From Microbacterium sp. AZCO (GTDB lineage: Bacteria > Actinomycetota > Actinomycetes > Actinomycetales > Microbacteriaceae), in assembly GCF_039614715.1 (NCBI RefSeq), contig NZ_CP154857.1, forward strand, positions 4,154,001 through 4,218,000: a DNA stretch of 64,000 nt, in the 5' to 3' direction. Positions 1 through 8,083 of this stretch are shown in pieces. Each line of letters begins with the position of its first letter. The first letter of the stretch is position 1. The position numbers and the translations under genes are program-made. The notes beneath the pieces are model-generated. The model was not told the origin of the DNA, did no database searches, and saw nothing but the letters and a program-made list of their open reading frames with translations.

Positions 1-359
1 AGCTCTACGCCCAGGTGCGCGCGGCCGGCGTCGACCTGCGCGTCGATGTCGACCCCGCACCTCCCGGAGAGCCGCCCGCCGCCGTGCAGCTCGCGATCTA
101 CCGCGTCCTGCAGGAGGCGCTCACGAACGCCCTGCGCCACGGCGACGGCGGAGTCGTGAGTGTGCGGCTCTCGTGGCTGCCCGACCGTGTCGACCTCGCG
201 GTGCGCAACGGGACGGGGATGGATGCCGCGCCCGGCGCCGGGCACGGGCTCATCGGCATGCGCGAGCGGGCCCAGCTCGCGGGTGGCACGCTCTTGGCGG
301 AGGCGGTCGACGGAGCCTTCCTCGTCCGCGCGACGATCCCGGTCGGGAGCCCCGCATGA
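1..359 (+). CDS. Sensor histidine kinase, C-terminal part (cut by window start)
   Basis: Reading frame open from the left edge to TGA at 357-359; only about 118 codons are visible. The piece is the HATPase domain of a NarL/DesK-type two-component kinase: an N box (EALTNALRH), then a G box (GHGLIGMRERA), ending in the short strand typical of this family. The dimerisation/His-acceptor and sensor parts lie outside the window, so the stimulus cannot be inferred. Its stop overlaps the start of the response regulator (ATGA), so the two are translationally coupled and almost certainly form one signalling pair. Confidence 0.9.
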   Translation, partial: LYAQVRAAGVDLRVDVDPAPPGEPPAAVQLAIYRVLQEALTNALRHGDGGVVSVRLSWLPDRVDLAVRNGTGMDAAPGAGHGLIGMRERAQLAGGTLLAEAVDGAFLVRATIPVGSPA

Positions 360-994
360 TCCGCGTCGTGCTGGTCGACGACCAGGCGCTCTTCCGCGCC
401 GGCATCTGGATGCTCGTCGGCTCGCAGCCGGACCTCGAGGTCGTGGGCGAGGCGTCGGACGGTAAGGAGGCGATCGAGGTCGTTCGCGCGACGAAGCCGG
501 ACGTCGTGCTGATGGACATCCGCATGCCCGTCCTCGACGGCCTCGCCGCAACGGCGGAGCTGCTGCACGACGCCGATCCGCCGCGGATCGTCATGCTCAC
601 GACCTTCGACCTCGATGAAGCCGCAGCCCGCGCGATCCGTCAGGGGGCGAGCGGCTTCCTCCTCAAGGACGCCGATCCCGAGTTCCTGCTCGCCGCCATC
701 CGCACCGTGCACTCCGGTTCGGCCGTCATCGCGGCATCCGCCACTCGCGACCTGTTCGAGCGGTTCACGGATGCCGCTCCCCGGCCCGTGCCGCCGGCGT
801 ACCGGGGGCTGACGGAGCGCGAGCGCGAGATCTTCGCGCTCGCCGCACGGGGTCTGTCGAACGCCGAGATCGCGGCGCGCGAGTTCCTCTCCGAGGCGAC
901 GGTGAAGACGCACATCAGCCGCATCCTGACGAAGCTCGGGCTGCGCGACCGCGTGCAGCTCGTGGTCTTCGCCTTCGAGCACGGGCTGGCCTGA
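356..994 (+). CDS. NarL/FixJ-family response regulator
   Basis: 212 aa. The start ATG at 356 overlaps the kinase stop. The N-terminal receiver domain has the acidic pair D8-D9, phospho-acceptor D54 in VVLMDIRMP, a switch Thr in MLTTFD and the conserved Lys in FLLKDA. The C-terminal LuxR-type helix-turn-helix (about residues 145-205) carries LTEREREI and the recognition stretch SEATVKTHISRIL. It should be phosphorylated by the upstream kinase and bind DNA as a dimer. In such pairs the targets are often adjacent transporter genes; the ABC exporter at 1837-4118 is a plausible but unproven target, because an opposite-strand gene lies between. Confidence 0.95.
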   Translation: MIRVVLVDDQALFRAGIWMLVGSQPDLEVVGEASDGKEAIEVVRATKPDVVLMDIRMPVLDGLAATAELLHDADPPRIVMLTTFDLDEAAARAIRQGASGFLLKDADPEFLLAAIRTVHSGSAVIAASATRDLFERFTDAAPRPVPPAYRGLTEREREIFALAARGLSNAEIAAREFLSEATVKTHISRILTKLGLRDRVQLVVFAFEHGLA

Positions 995-1005
995 GCGGCG
1001 CCGGG

Positions 1006-1692
1006 TCAGCGCCCCTCGAGAGCCGCGCGGTGCTTCTCGTACTTCGGCTTGCCGACCCACCGCCAGACGAGTCGCACGGGGCCGGGGAGGCTCTTGCGCA
1101 TCCAGGCGTCGCCGCCGTCGGGCTGCGCCTCGAGGATGAGGCCGAGCGAGTTCCAGGTCTGCCCCTTCGGAGTCGCCTTGCGGCCGTGCTCCGAGAACCA
1201 CTCGACCTCCTTCTGCGTGATGACGGTCTCCATGACGGGGACGATGTTCGCCTCCTCGTCGGGCAGGTGCACGTCGAGCGCGGCGTTGACACCGTCGAGG
1301 GCCGCGAGGACGGGCTCGGCATCCACCGCCTTCGCCGACCGCCGCCACGCGGGGAGCGCCGCGTCGAGCGCCGTCAGCTGCACGAGCATCGCCGCATGCT
1401 GCTGCTTCATGCGCTCGACGTGGACCGCGCACGCGGGCGCCCGCTCCTCGAGCGGCGCCCACAGCCGCGCGTCCTCTCCCTCGTGGTGGGCGTGCAGTGC
1501 GACCGACAGCAGGTCGAGCTGCTGCGCGACGACCTCGGCGTGCGCGGAGTCGCGCTCGGCGACGCCGCGGACGAGCGCGGGCCCCTCCCCGAAGCCCGCC
1601 TTGTACATGCGATGGATGTCGGCCATTCCGCTCGCGTCGCACGTCTTGGCCGTCGGGACGTCGCCGCTCGGCGGCAGAGGGGTGGCGGGCAT
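1006..1692 (-). CDS. Hemerythrin HHE domain-containing protein
   Basis: 228 aa on the minus strand, converging on the response regulator. The central part has the hemerythrin ligand pattern: H in ALHAHHEGED, H in VHVERMKQQH, and H followed by EE in VHLPDEEANI, consistent with a non-haem di-iron four-helix bundle. The C-terminal ~60 residues are basic and rich in Trp and Pro (WRWVGKPKYEKH), a common tail in actinobacterial members. Start: AAGGAG lies about 6 nt before ATG at 1692, with a TAGCGT -10-like box about 30 nt upstream. The role is probably O2/NO or redox sensing or protection; this is inferred from the family only. Confidence 0.85.
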   Translation of the reverse strand: MPATPLPPSGDVPTAKTCDASGMADIHRMYKAGFGEGPALVRGVAERDSAHAEVVAQQLDLLSVALHAHHEGEDARLWAPLEERAPACAVHVERMKQQHAAMLVQLTALDAALPAWRRSAKAVDAEPVLAALDGVNAALDVHLPDEEANIVPVMETVITQKEVEWFSEHGRKATPKGQTWNSLGLILEAQPDGGDAWMRKSLPGPVRLVWRWVGKPKYEKHRAALEGR

Positions 1693-1824
1693 CGTCGCTC
1701 CTTCATCGGCTCCCGCCCGACGCTAGCCCCGACCGCCGACAGGCGGAAGAGCCGCCGCCCGGATCATCCTCGAGATGTACGCGGATGCCTCTCCCGGCCG
1801 ACGCGCGGACGCCTCCGGGATTCC

Positions 1825-1830
1825 TACCGT
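1825..1830 (+). promoter_or_regulatory. -10 box of a leaderless promoter (TACCGT, 6 nt, ATG)
   Basis: TACCGT ends exactly 6 nt before ATG 1837 and there is no Shine-Dalgarno sequence. With initiation about 7 nt downstream of the -10 box, the mRNA would begin at or next to the AUG. No good -35 box is visible. The same geometry recurs at several other genes in the window. Confidence 0.55.
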
Positions 1831-1836
1831 CGAAGC

Positions 1837-2658
1837 ATGCACATCTCCTCCACCGACCTCGGGCTCGCGGCCCGGGTGCAGCAGCTGACCAAGTCCTACG
1901 GCTCGGGCGAAGGCGCGGTCACCGCGCTCGACGGCGTGAGCGTCGGCATCCGCCGCGGCGAGTTCACGGCGATCATGGGACCGTCGGGCTCGGGCAAGTC
2001 CACCCTCATGCACATCATGGCGGGCCTCGACGCCCCCACCGGCGGCCGCGCCTGGATCGGCGACACCGAGATCACGGGCCTCAGCGACCTCGAGCTCACG
2101 ATCCTGCGACGCCGGCGCGTCGGCTTCGTCTTCCAGGCCTTCAACCTCGTGCCGACGCTCGACGCGATGGCGAACATCCTGCTGCCGTTCGACCTCGACG
2201 GTCGCCGCCCGACCGCGCTCGAGCGCGCCCGCATCGACGGTCTCGTCGCGTCGCTCGGACTCGGCTCGCGGCTCCGCCACCGCCCGCATGAGCTCTCCGG
2301 GGGTCAGCAGCAGCGGGTCGCGATCGCCCGCGCACTCGCGACGGCGCCCGACCTCGTCTTCGCCGACGAGCCCACCGGCAACCTCGACTCGCGCTCCGGC
2401 CGCGAGGTGCTCGCGCTGCTGCAGACCGCGAGCCGCGAGCACGGCCAGTCCATCGCGATGGTGACGCACGACCCCGTCGCGGCGAGCCACGCCGACCGCG
2501 TCCTGTTCCTGGGCGACGGGCGGATCACGGCCGACAAGCCCCGCCAGAGCGCCGAGGAGATCTCGGCGTACATGCTCGCGGCCGAGCTCGGGAGCACCGC
2601 TCCCGTCGCGGGCGCCACCACGACGATCGAGACCACGTCGGCTCCGGTGACAGCATGA
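1837..2658 (+). CDS. ABC transporter ATP-binding protein (MacB/LolD-like)
   Basis: 273 aa. All ATPase motifs are present: Walker A GPSGSGKST (residues 48-56), Q-loop VFQAFNLVP, signature LSGGQQQR, Walker B LVFADEPTGNLD and switch His in VTHD. This subfamily energises MacB/FtsX-type permeases that move lipids, peptides or antibiotics across or off the membrane. An upstream in-frame ATG at 1030 would put the start inside the antisense hemerythrin gene, so ATG 1837, six nt after a TACCGT box, is preferred. It overlaps the permease gene by 4 nt (ATGA). The C-terminal ~40 residues are a low-complexity Ala/Thr tail. Confidence 0.93.
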   Translation: MHISSTDLGLAARVQQLTKSYGSGEGAVTALDGVSVGIRRGEFTAIMGPSGSGKSTLMHIMAGLDAPTGGRAWIGDTEITGLSDLELTILRRRRVGFVFQAFNLVPTLDAMANILLPFDLDGRRPTALERARIDGLVASLGLGSRLRHRPHELSGGQQQRVAIARALATAPDLVFADEPTGNLDSRSGREVLALLQTASREHGQSIAMVTHDPVAASHADRVLFLGDGRITADKPRQSAEEISAYMLAAELGSTAPVAGATTTIETTSAPVTA

Positions 2659-4118
2659 CCGCGGCGACCGTCGACACAGGGATGCCGCGGGGCGCGGCAT
2701 CCCTCTCCCTCGGCTCTCTGCGCGAACGGGGGATGGGCGCGAGTGTGCTCGTCGCGGCGCTGTCGAGCGCCTTCGGCGTCGTGCTCATCTCCGCGACCGG
2801 CTTCATCGGCGCGATGCTGCGTGCCGACCCCTACGTCGGCGACAGCGGGACGCTCGCGTTCGTGCTGAGCTTCCTCACGACGCTGCTCGTCGGCGTCGCG
2901 GTCTACGTCGCGGCGATCGTCACGGCCAACACGTTCTCGACCGTCGTCGCGGGCCGCACGCGCCGGATCGCGCTGCTGCGCCTCATCGGAGCCTCCGCGC
3001 GCTCGCAGCGGCGCGAGGTCGCGCAGCAGGGTCTCGTGGTCGGAGTCATCGGGGCGTTCGTCGGACTCGTCGCGGGGACGCTGCTCTCGGCCGCGGGCGT
3101 CGCGATCCTGACCGCGGTCCTCGGACTCGACGGCGTCTCGTACTCGGTGGTGCAGGCATCCCTCCTGCTGCCCGCCGTCATCGTCGCCCTCACGACGTGG
3201 ACCGCCGCGTGGGCGGGCTCGCGGCGCGTGCTCGCGGTCACTCCGCTGCAGGCCCTGGGCGGATCGGTCGAGGCGTCGCGCGAGACCGTGGCGCGGCGCA
3301 GCGGGCGGAACATCACGGCCCTCGTGCTCTTCATCGTCGGCGGCGCCCTGCTCGCGCTCGGCATCCTCGCCGGACTCGTCACGCCGCTCGGCGTCATGAT
3401 CGCGTTCGTCGGCGGCATCCTGTCGTTCACCGGGCTCGCGCTCGGTGCGACGCTCGTCATGCCGCCCGTGCTCCGCCTCGTCGGCCGCTGGTTCGGCTCG
3501 TCGGCGACCGCGCGGCTCGCCGCCGAGAACGCCCTGCGCTACCCGGAGCGCTCGAGTCGCATGGCGATCGGCGTCGTGATGGGCGTGACGCTCGTGACGA
3601 TGTTCGCCGTCGCGCTCGAGACCGTGAAGGCCGTGCTCACTGTCTCGGCGGGCGGTGAGCTCCCCGACGAGATCGGCACGGTCATCGACTCCTTCGCCGC
3701 CATCATGATGGGACTCGTCGGCGTCTCGGCCGTCATCGCCGCTGTCGGGCTCGTCAACCTCCTCACCCTCGGCGTCGTGCAGCGCCGCCGCGAGCTGGGA
3801 CTGCTCCGCGCGCTCGGCCTCTCGAACGCCCAGGTGCGACGGGTCGTGCTGCTCGAGGCGGCGCACCTCACGATCGCAGCCCTCATCACGGGGCTCGTGC
3901 TCGGCGTCGTCTACGGCTGGGCCGGCGCGCAGTCGCTCCTCGGCTCGGTGCCGATCGACCCCGAGGCGCCGCGCGTCATGAACTTCGTGGCCCCGGCCGT
4001 GCCGTTCTGGCCCGTCGTCGTGATCATCGCCGCGACGGCGCTCCTCACCCTCGTCGCGACGGTCGTGCCGACCCGTCTCGCGACACGCGTCGCACCCGTC
4101 GAGGCGCTCGCGGAGTAG
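2655..4118 (+). CDS. ABC transporter permease, FtsX family
   Basis: 487 aa membrane protein coupled to the preceding ATPase by an ATGA overlap. It has two FtsX-like permease modules, each with about four hydrophobic helices (roughly residues 25-190 and 220-480), and the characteristic RRRELGLLRALGLSNAQVRR segment before the last helices. Unlike classic MacB there is no large periplasmic domain, which fits bacitracin/lantibiotic-type or lipid-handling exporters of Gram-positives. The substrate is unknown. The two-component pair just upstream might control it. A strong bidirectional hairpin follows the stop codon. Confidence 0.9.
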   Translation: MTAATVDTGMPRGAASLSLGSLRERGMGASVLVAALSSAFGVVLISATGFIGAMLRADPYVGDSGTLAFVLSFLTTLLVGVAVYVAAIVTANTFSTVVAGRTRRIALLRLIGASARSQRREVAQQGLVVGVIGAFVGLVAGTLLSAAGVAILTAVLGLDGVSYSVVQASLLLPAVIVALTTWTAAWAGSRRVLAVTPLQALGGSVEASRETVARRSGRNITALVLFIVGGALLALGILAGLVTPLGVMIAFVGGILSFTGLALGATLVMPPVLRLVGRWFGSSATARLAAENALRYPERSSRMAIGVVMGVTLVTMFAVALETVKAVLTVSAGGELPDEIGTVIDSFAAIMMGLVGVSAVIAAVGLVNLLTLGVVQRRRELGLLRALGLSNAQVRRVVLLEAAHLTIAALITGLVLGVVYGWAGAQSLLGSVPIDPEAPRVMNFVAPAVPFWPVVVIIAATALLTLVATVVPTRLATRVAPVEALAE

Positions 4119-4147
4119 ACCCGTCGCCGTTCGGGGCGGCGACGGCT

Positions 4148-4183
4148 CGGGATGCCGCGGCAGGGCTTCGCCGCGGCATCCCG
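4148..4183. terminator. Bidirectional intrinsic terminator
   Basis: Perfect 13-bp stem (4148-4160 with 4171-4183) around a 10-nt loop, between the convergent permease and SRPBCC genes. A T-rich stretch follows on the plus strand. The stem contains a GGATGCC/GGCATCC inverted pair. Confidence 0.8.
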
Positions 4184-4193
4184 TTCTTCCGTG

Positions 4194-4823
4194 TCATTCC
4201 TCGGGCGCGGTCTTCGGCTCGGGCGCGGACGCGGCCTCGGGCGCGGGCTCCGGCTCGGGCTCCTGCTCGGGTGCGGGTGCGGGTGCGGGCTCCGGCTCGG
4301 GTGCGGGTGCGGGCTCCGACTCGGGTGCGGGCTCGGGGTCGTGGGCCCAGGTCGGTGCGAGGGCCCGGATGCGCGCCCCTCGCCACTGCCACACGGTCCA
4401 CAGCAGGGGCCACAGCGGGGCGGCCGTCGGGCCGCCGATGACGAGGCGATCGCGCCACAGCGTGCGCGACGGATCGCCGGGCGCCGGCGACACGGCCATC
4501 TGGTGATCCCACACGTCGAGGCTCGACAGCGGACCCGTGAGAGGAATGCCGCTGTCGCGGAAGATCCGGACGGGTCCGTGCGGGCCGTCGACGAACCGCT
4601 CGCTCATGTGGATGAGCTGGCGCCCCATCGGCACGACGCCGAGGGCGCTCAGCTGCACCGGCACGTCGTCGCCGGGCGACCACGAGGTCGGGAGGCCGTG
4701 CGGGACGAGCGGGTCGAGGTCGAGCAGGGGGCCGTACAGCTCGGCGACCGCGCGGGGCGAGTGCACCGCCCGCCAGGCGGCATCCGCATCGCAGTCGATC
4801 ACGAGCTTGAGCAGAACACGCAT
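4194..4823 (-). CDS. SRPBCC-like protein with Pro-Ala-Glu repeat tail
   Basis: 209 aa from ATG 4823; MRDWSM at 4838 is a possible five-residue-longer start. The first ~150 residues look like a START/SRPBCC ligand-binding fold: it opens with LLKLVIDCDADAAWRAVHSP and has alternating strands up to a final amphipathic helix (LWPLLWTVWQWRGARIRAL). The last ~45 residues are a low-complexity tail of repeated (P-E/A) units, encoded by GGC/TCG-rich tandem DNA at about 4198-4332. The ligand is unknown. It is divergent from the ComB-like gene with only 39 bp between the starts, so the promoters overlap. Confidence 0.7.
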   Translation of the reverse strand: MRVLLKLVIDCDADAAWRAVHSPRAVAELYGPLLDLDPLVPHGLPTSWSPGDDVPVQLSALGVVPMGRQLIHMSERFVDGPHGPVRIFRDSGIPLTGPLSSLDVWDHQMAVSPAPGDPSRTLWRDRLVIGGPTAAPLWPLLWTVWQWRGARIRALAPTWAHDPEPAPESEPAPAPEPEPAPAPAPEQEPEPEPAPEAASAPEPKTAPEE

Positions 4824-4850
4824 GCTCCAGTCTCGCATCGGGTCGCCGCT

Positions 4851-4856
4851 TAGGCT
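4851..4856 (+). promoter_or_regulatory. -10 box of a leaderless promoter (TAGGCT, 6 nt, ATG)
   Basis: TAGGCT is followed by 6 nt and then ATG 4863, with no ribosome-binding site. It lies within the 39-bp gap between divergent genes. Confidence 0.5.
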
Positions 4857-4862
4857 CGAGGG

Positions 4863-5492
4863 ATGCCCGAACCGCAGCATCCCTTCGACCAGTCGACGTA
4901 CCAGGTCCGATTCGACTGGGGCGCTGAGGGGCTCGCCCGGCTCGCGCCGGCCGACGTCGTCGTGCTCGTGGACGTGCTCGACGCCTCGACCGACGTCATC
5001 GCCTCGACGGACCTCATCGCGGCGGGGGGCCGGCACGCGTCGGCAGATGGCCCAGGGGCCGGGGATCGGGATGCCTCGGCCGACGCCCTCGCCGCGGTGG
5101 CGCCCGCGGAGGGTCTCGTGCTCGTCGGGGCCCTCACGAACGCGTCGGCCGTCGCCGACGCCGTGCTCGCCGAGCAGCGTCGCCGCAGCGCGCGCACGAG
5201 CGTCGCCGTCATCGCCGTGGGCGACGGCCCGCGGTTCGCGATGGAGGACCTGCTCGGCGCCGGTGCCGTCATCGCCGCGCTCGCCGACCGCGGCATCGAC
5301 CACTCGTCGCCCGAGGCGGCGGTCGCGTGCGAGGCCTTCCGCGCGCTGCGCGGTGCCGCCCGGCACCTCCTGACGGCGAGCGGCTCCGGCCGCGAGCGCG
5401 CCGACCGCGCCGACGACGTGCGGGCGGCCGCCGCCGTCGACGCGTCCACCGTCGTGCCGGTGCTGCGCCGTGGAGCGTTCGTCGCGCTCTGA
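4863..5492 (+). CDS. ComB-family 2-phosphosulfolactate phosphatase-like protein
   Basis: 209 aa, close to the usual ~230 aa of the ComB family. N-terminal features match: Q-x-x-F-DWG (residues ~14-20), the acidic core VVVLVDVLDASTDV, a central LVGALTNASAV strand-turn, and AVGDGPRFAMEDLLGAGAVIAAL, the family's second metal/phosphate-site region. In methanogens ComB makes sulfolactate for coenzyme M; actinobacteria lack that pathway, so the real substrate here is unknown. The gene is monocistronic with a leaderless-type start. Confidence 0.7.
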   Translation: MPEPQHPFDQSTYQVRFDWGAEGLARLAPADVVVLVDVLDASTDVIASTDLIAAGGRHASADGPGAGDRDASADALAAVAPAEGLVLVGALTNASAVADAVLAEQRRRSARTSVAVIAVGDGPRFAMEDLLGAGAVIAALADRGIDHSSPEAAVACEAFRALRGAARHLLTASGSGRERADRADDVRAAAAVDASTVVPVLRRGAFVAL

Positions 5493-5625
5493 GTGCTCGC
5501 CCCGGCACGCCGCTCCGAAGCCCCGGCGACGACATCTGACCCGACGCGTATCAGCGCGCCGATTCCTCCCTCTGCACTCCTGAGGAGGCCGTGCGGCCTC
5601 CCGTCAGCGAGAGAAGGAGAAGGCC

Positions 5626-7359
5626 ATGGCTTCGCTTCCGGTGTTCCACACCACATCGGCGCGGCAGGACGACATCCAGGTCGAGAAGCTCGCCAGGGAC
5701 GTGCTGGGCGGACACGATCTGAGGATCGACTCGCGCGGCGCGACGACCGCGGTGCGAGGACTCGACGTCACCGTCGACGCCGACCGTGCCCGCGGCGGCG
5801 TCTGGGCGGGGGATCTCAGCCGGCTGTGGGGCGATCCCCGCATCGACGTACCGAAGGACGACCAGGTCGCCGAGATCGCCCGCACCGTGCTCGACGAGCT
5901 GCGGCTGACGCCGGAGCTCACCGAACCGTTCCGGTACACGGAGCCCGGGGTGCGCCGCTCGAAGACCGTGACCGACGACGACAACGGTCGCAGCGTCGAC
6001 GAGGGCGAGGCGACCTATGCGCGCGACGTCGTCGTGGACGTCTCGGGTCGCCCCGACATCCCGGGAGACGCGCTTCCGGTCTTCGGCGGAGGCGGACGCT
6101 TCCGCGCGACCGTCGGCGACGGCGGCCAGATCGTCGGCGTGCACGGGGTGTGGCGCGATGCGTTCCAAGCCGATGAGCTGCCCGTTCGCAGCGTCGAGGA
6201 GGCGATCGAGGCGGCGGGCCTCAGCCGCGACGGCAAGAACGTGCGCGTCACCGGCGCGCAGCTCGGCTACTACAGCGCCCCGTCGTTCGCGGCGCAGGAC
6301 CTCCTGTTCCCCGTGTACGCCGTCACCGCTGATGTCCGAAACGGCGACGAGTGGATCCCCTCGCGGGTCACGCTCGTGCCGGCCACCGAGCTCGGCGAGG
6401 TCACCCGGCGGGAGGCGCCCGTGCCCGACCGCACGGAGGGCATCACGCTCTCGCCCGCGGTCCTGCGCGACGTCATCACGCCCGGCCGTGCGGTCCCGAG
6501 CGACCTCACCGTGAGCTCGGCGGCGCTGCGCCGCCGCGGCATCCAGCCCGAGAACGTCCTCACGCGGGGGCCGTCCGGCTCGATCTTCATCAAGCCGGGC
6601 CTCACGGGCATCGACCTCTCGGCGCTCCTCGAGGCGATCCGCCCGCGCTCCTTCGGCGCCTCGTGGATCGGCAGCTTCGGAGGGCTCGGCGGCAGCCAGG
6701 GCAACGCGCAGGGCTTCGTCGACGAGATGAGCGCCGAGGGGTGGCAGCGCCGGTTCAACTGGGGCAACCAGGCCGCGTGGAAGTCGGACTGGATCAGCAA
6801 CGACGATCAGTACGTCGACGACGTCGACTTCGTGTTCTACACCGGTCACGCCGGTCCCGACGGATGGATGCTGGCCACCGGCGGCGCGGCGGACTGGCTG
6901 AACTACACCGAGATCGGCGCGCAGCCGAACAACCCGTCCGATCACTGGGGACGCAACAACCTGGAGTGGGCGGTGATCGCGGCCTGCGGTCCGCTCGAGG
7001 ACGACATCATCAACGGCGGCGGCAACGTGCACGATCGGTGGCGCGGGGTCTTCGACGGCCTCCACCTGCTGCTCGGCTACGCCGCGGTCACCTTCGACAA
7101 CGAGGAGGAGGGGCGCCGCATCGCGAGCTACGCGCGATCGGGCATGACGCTGCGCCAGGCGTGGTTCCGCGCGGCGCAGGAGATCCAGCCGTCGACCAAC
7201 ACGTACGGCGACCCGTACGGGCCCGACATCTACGCCGCGGCGTACTACATCGGCAACTCCACCGCGAACACGGCCGACGACCACCTGTGGGGACGCGGAA
7301 CGGTCGGCCCCGACATCCGCAATTCGACCTACCGGGCGTGCACGTACTCGCCCTGCTGA
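5626..7359 (+). CDS. DUF6345-like protein, candidate caspase-fold (clan CD) domain
   Basis: 577 aa, GAGAAGGAG ribosome site before ATG 5626. No obvious signal peptide or membrane helix. Residues ~1-330 form a mixed alpha/beta region with no recognised enzyme motif. Residues ~345-577 resemble DUF6345: it opens SWIGSFGGLGG, then has a hydrophobic strand ending in YTGHAGPDGW (His408) and another ending in VIAACGPLED (Cys454). A strand-His-Gly and strand-Cys pair with this spacing is the hallmark of caspase/gingipain-like peptidases, so a protease is possible but not shown. A GC-rich hairpin lies in the leader at 5584-5601. The family name is from memory. Confidence 0.6.
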   Translation: MASLPVFHTTSARQDDIQVEKLARDVLGGHDLRIDSRGATTAVRGLDVTVDADRARGGVWAGDLSRLWGDPRIDVPKDDQVAEIARTVLDELRLTPELTEPFRYTEPGVRRSKTVTDDDNGRSVDEGEATYARDVVVDVSGRPDIPGDALPVFGGGGRFRATVGDGGQIVGVHGVWRDAFQADELPVRSVEEAIEAAGLSRDGKNVRVTGAQLGYYSAPSFAAQDLLFPVYAVTADVRNGDEWIPSRVTLVPATELGEVTRREAPVPDRTEGITLSPAVLRDVITPGRAVPSDLTVSSAALRRRGIQPENVLTRGPSGSIFIKPGLTGIDLSALLEAIRPRSFGASWIGSFGGLGGSQGNAQGFVDEMSAEGWQRRFNWGNQAAWKSDWISNDDQYVDDVDFVFYTGHAGPDGWMLATGGAADWLNYTEIGAQPNNPSDHWGRNNLEWAVIAACGPLEDDIINGGGNVHDRWRGVFDGLHLLLGYAAVTFDNEEEGRRIASYARSGMTLRQAWFRAAQEIQPSTNTYGDPYGPDIYAAAYYIGNSTANTADDHLWGRGTVGPDIRNSTYRACTYSPC

Positions 7360-7374
7360 GATCGAGCGGATGCC

Positions 7375-7563
7375 GACAGCGCGGCGCTCCGGGGGCGGGG
7401 CGCCGCGCTGGTGCGCGTCGGCGGGGAGCCGGCGCGCCGAGTCGGGGGAGGGCCGGCGCGCCGAGTCGGCGGAGGGCCGGCGCGGCGCTGCTGCACGTCG
7501 GCGTGTGGCCGGCGCGGCGCTGCTGCGCGTCAGCGCGGGACCCGCGCTGGTGCGCGTCGGCGC
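7375..7563. repeat. Degenerate GC-rich intergenic repeats
   Basis: The 205-bp gap between convergent genes is built of imperfect repeats. GGCCGGCGCG cores recur, and the phrases GCGCCGAGTCGG, GCGCGGCGCTGCTGC and GCTGGTGCGCGTCGGCG each occur about twice. The short open frames across it are repeat artefacts. No terminator with a T-tract is visible. Confidence 0.6.
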
Positions 7564-7564
7564 G

Positions 7565-8053
7565 TCAGCGGGGCGTCATGGCGGCGAGCCGCGTGGCGGG
7601 GGTGATCTCGCGCCGGGTCCAGGTGAAGAGGAACCGGGCGTCGAAGTGCGGTGCGCACTTGACGCACGACGTCGCCCGTGACGGGCGTCGGTGCCGGTAC
7701 GCGGTGTGCCCCGCGGGACACACGCCCACCCACGGCGCCAGGTCGGTCGCCGTCTCGCCGTGATGGGTCACGCCGCCGACGTAGCCGAGGTCGCGGGCCA
7801 TGGCCTTCCAGCGCGGGCCGTGCGCGGCATCCGCTCCCGCCAGGGCATGCGCGACCTCGTGCAGCAGCGTCTGGTGATTCGTGTCGTCGTCGTAGCGCGC
7901 CGCGAGGTAGCGCGACACCGTGATGCGCTTGCGCGTGTAGTCGCACTGCCCCGCGCGGCGCTTGGCGTTGTCGAACGCGAAGGTCCACGAGTCGTCGAGG
8001 TGGGACGCGATGAGGGCCTCCGCCCACAGGCGCACGCGATGCAGTTCCGACAT
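7565..8053 (-). CDS. SprT-like zinc metallopeptidase domain protein
   Basis: 162 aa. Catalytic zinc motif HEVAHALAG (HExxH) with a third ligand in HGPRWKAM, followed by a C-terminal zinc ribbon: CPAGH, then CVKC. This is the SprT/Spartan-like layout (~160 aa), found in bacteria as small putative DNA-protein crosslink or housekeeping peptidases. Cytoplasmic; no signal peptide. Start ATG 8053 is preceded, seven nt upstream on the coding strand, by TAGTCT, suggesting a leaderless message. It ends next to the repeat-filled gap. Confidence 0.85.
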   Translation of the reverse strand: MSELHRVRLWAEALIASHLDDSWTFAFDNAKRRAGQCDYTRKRITVSRYLAARYDDDTNHQTLLHEVAHALAGADAAHGPRWKAMARDLGYVGGVTHHGETATDLAPWVGVCPAGHTAYRHRRPSRATSCVKCAPHFDARFLFTWTRREITPATRLAAMTPR

Positions 8054-8083
8054 GCCGGAGAGACTAGAACGAACCTGCGACAG

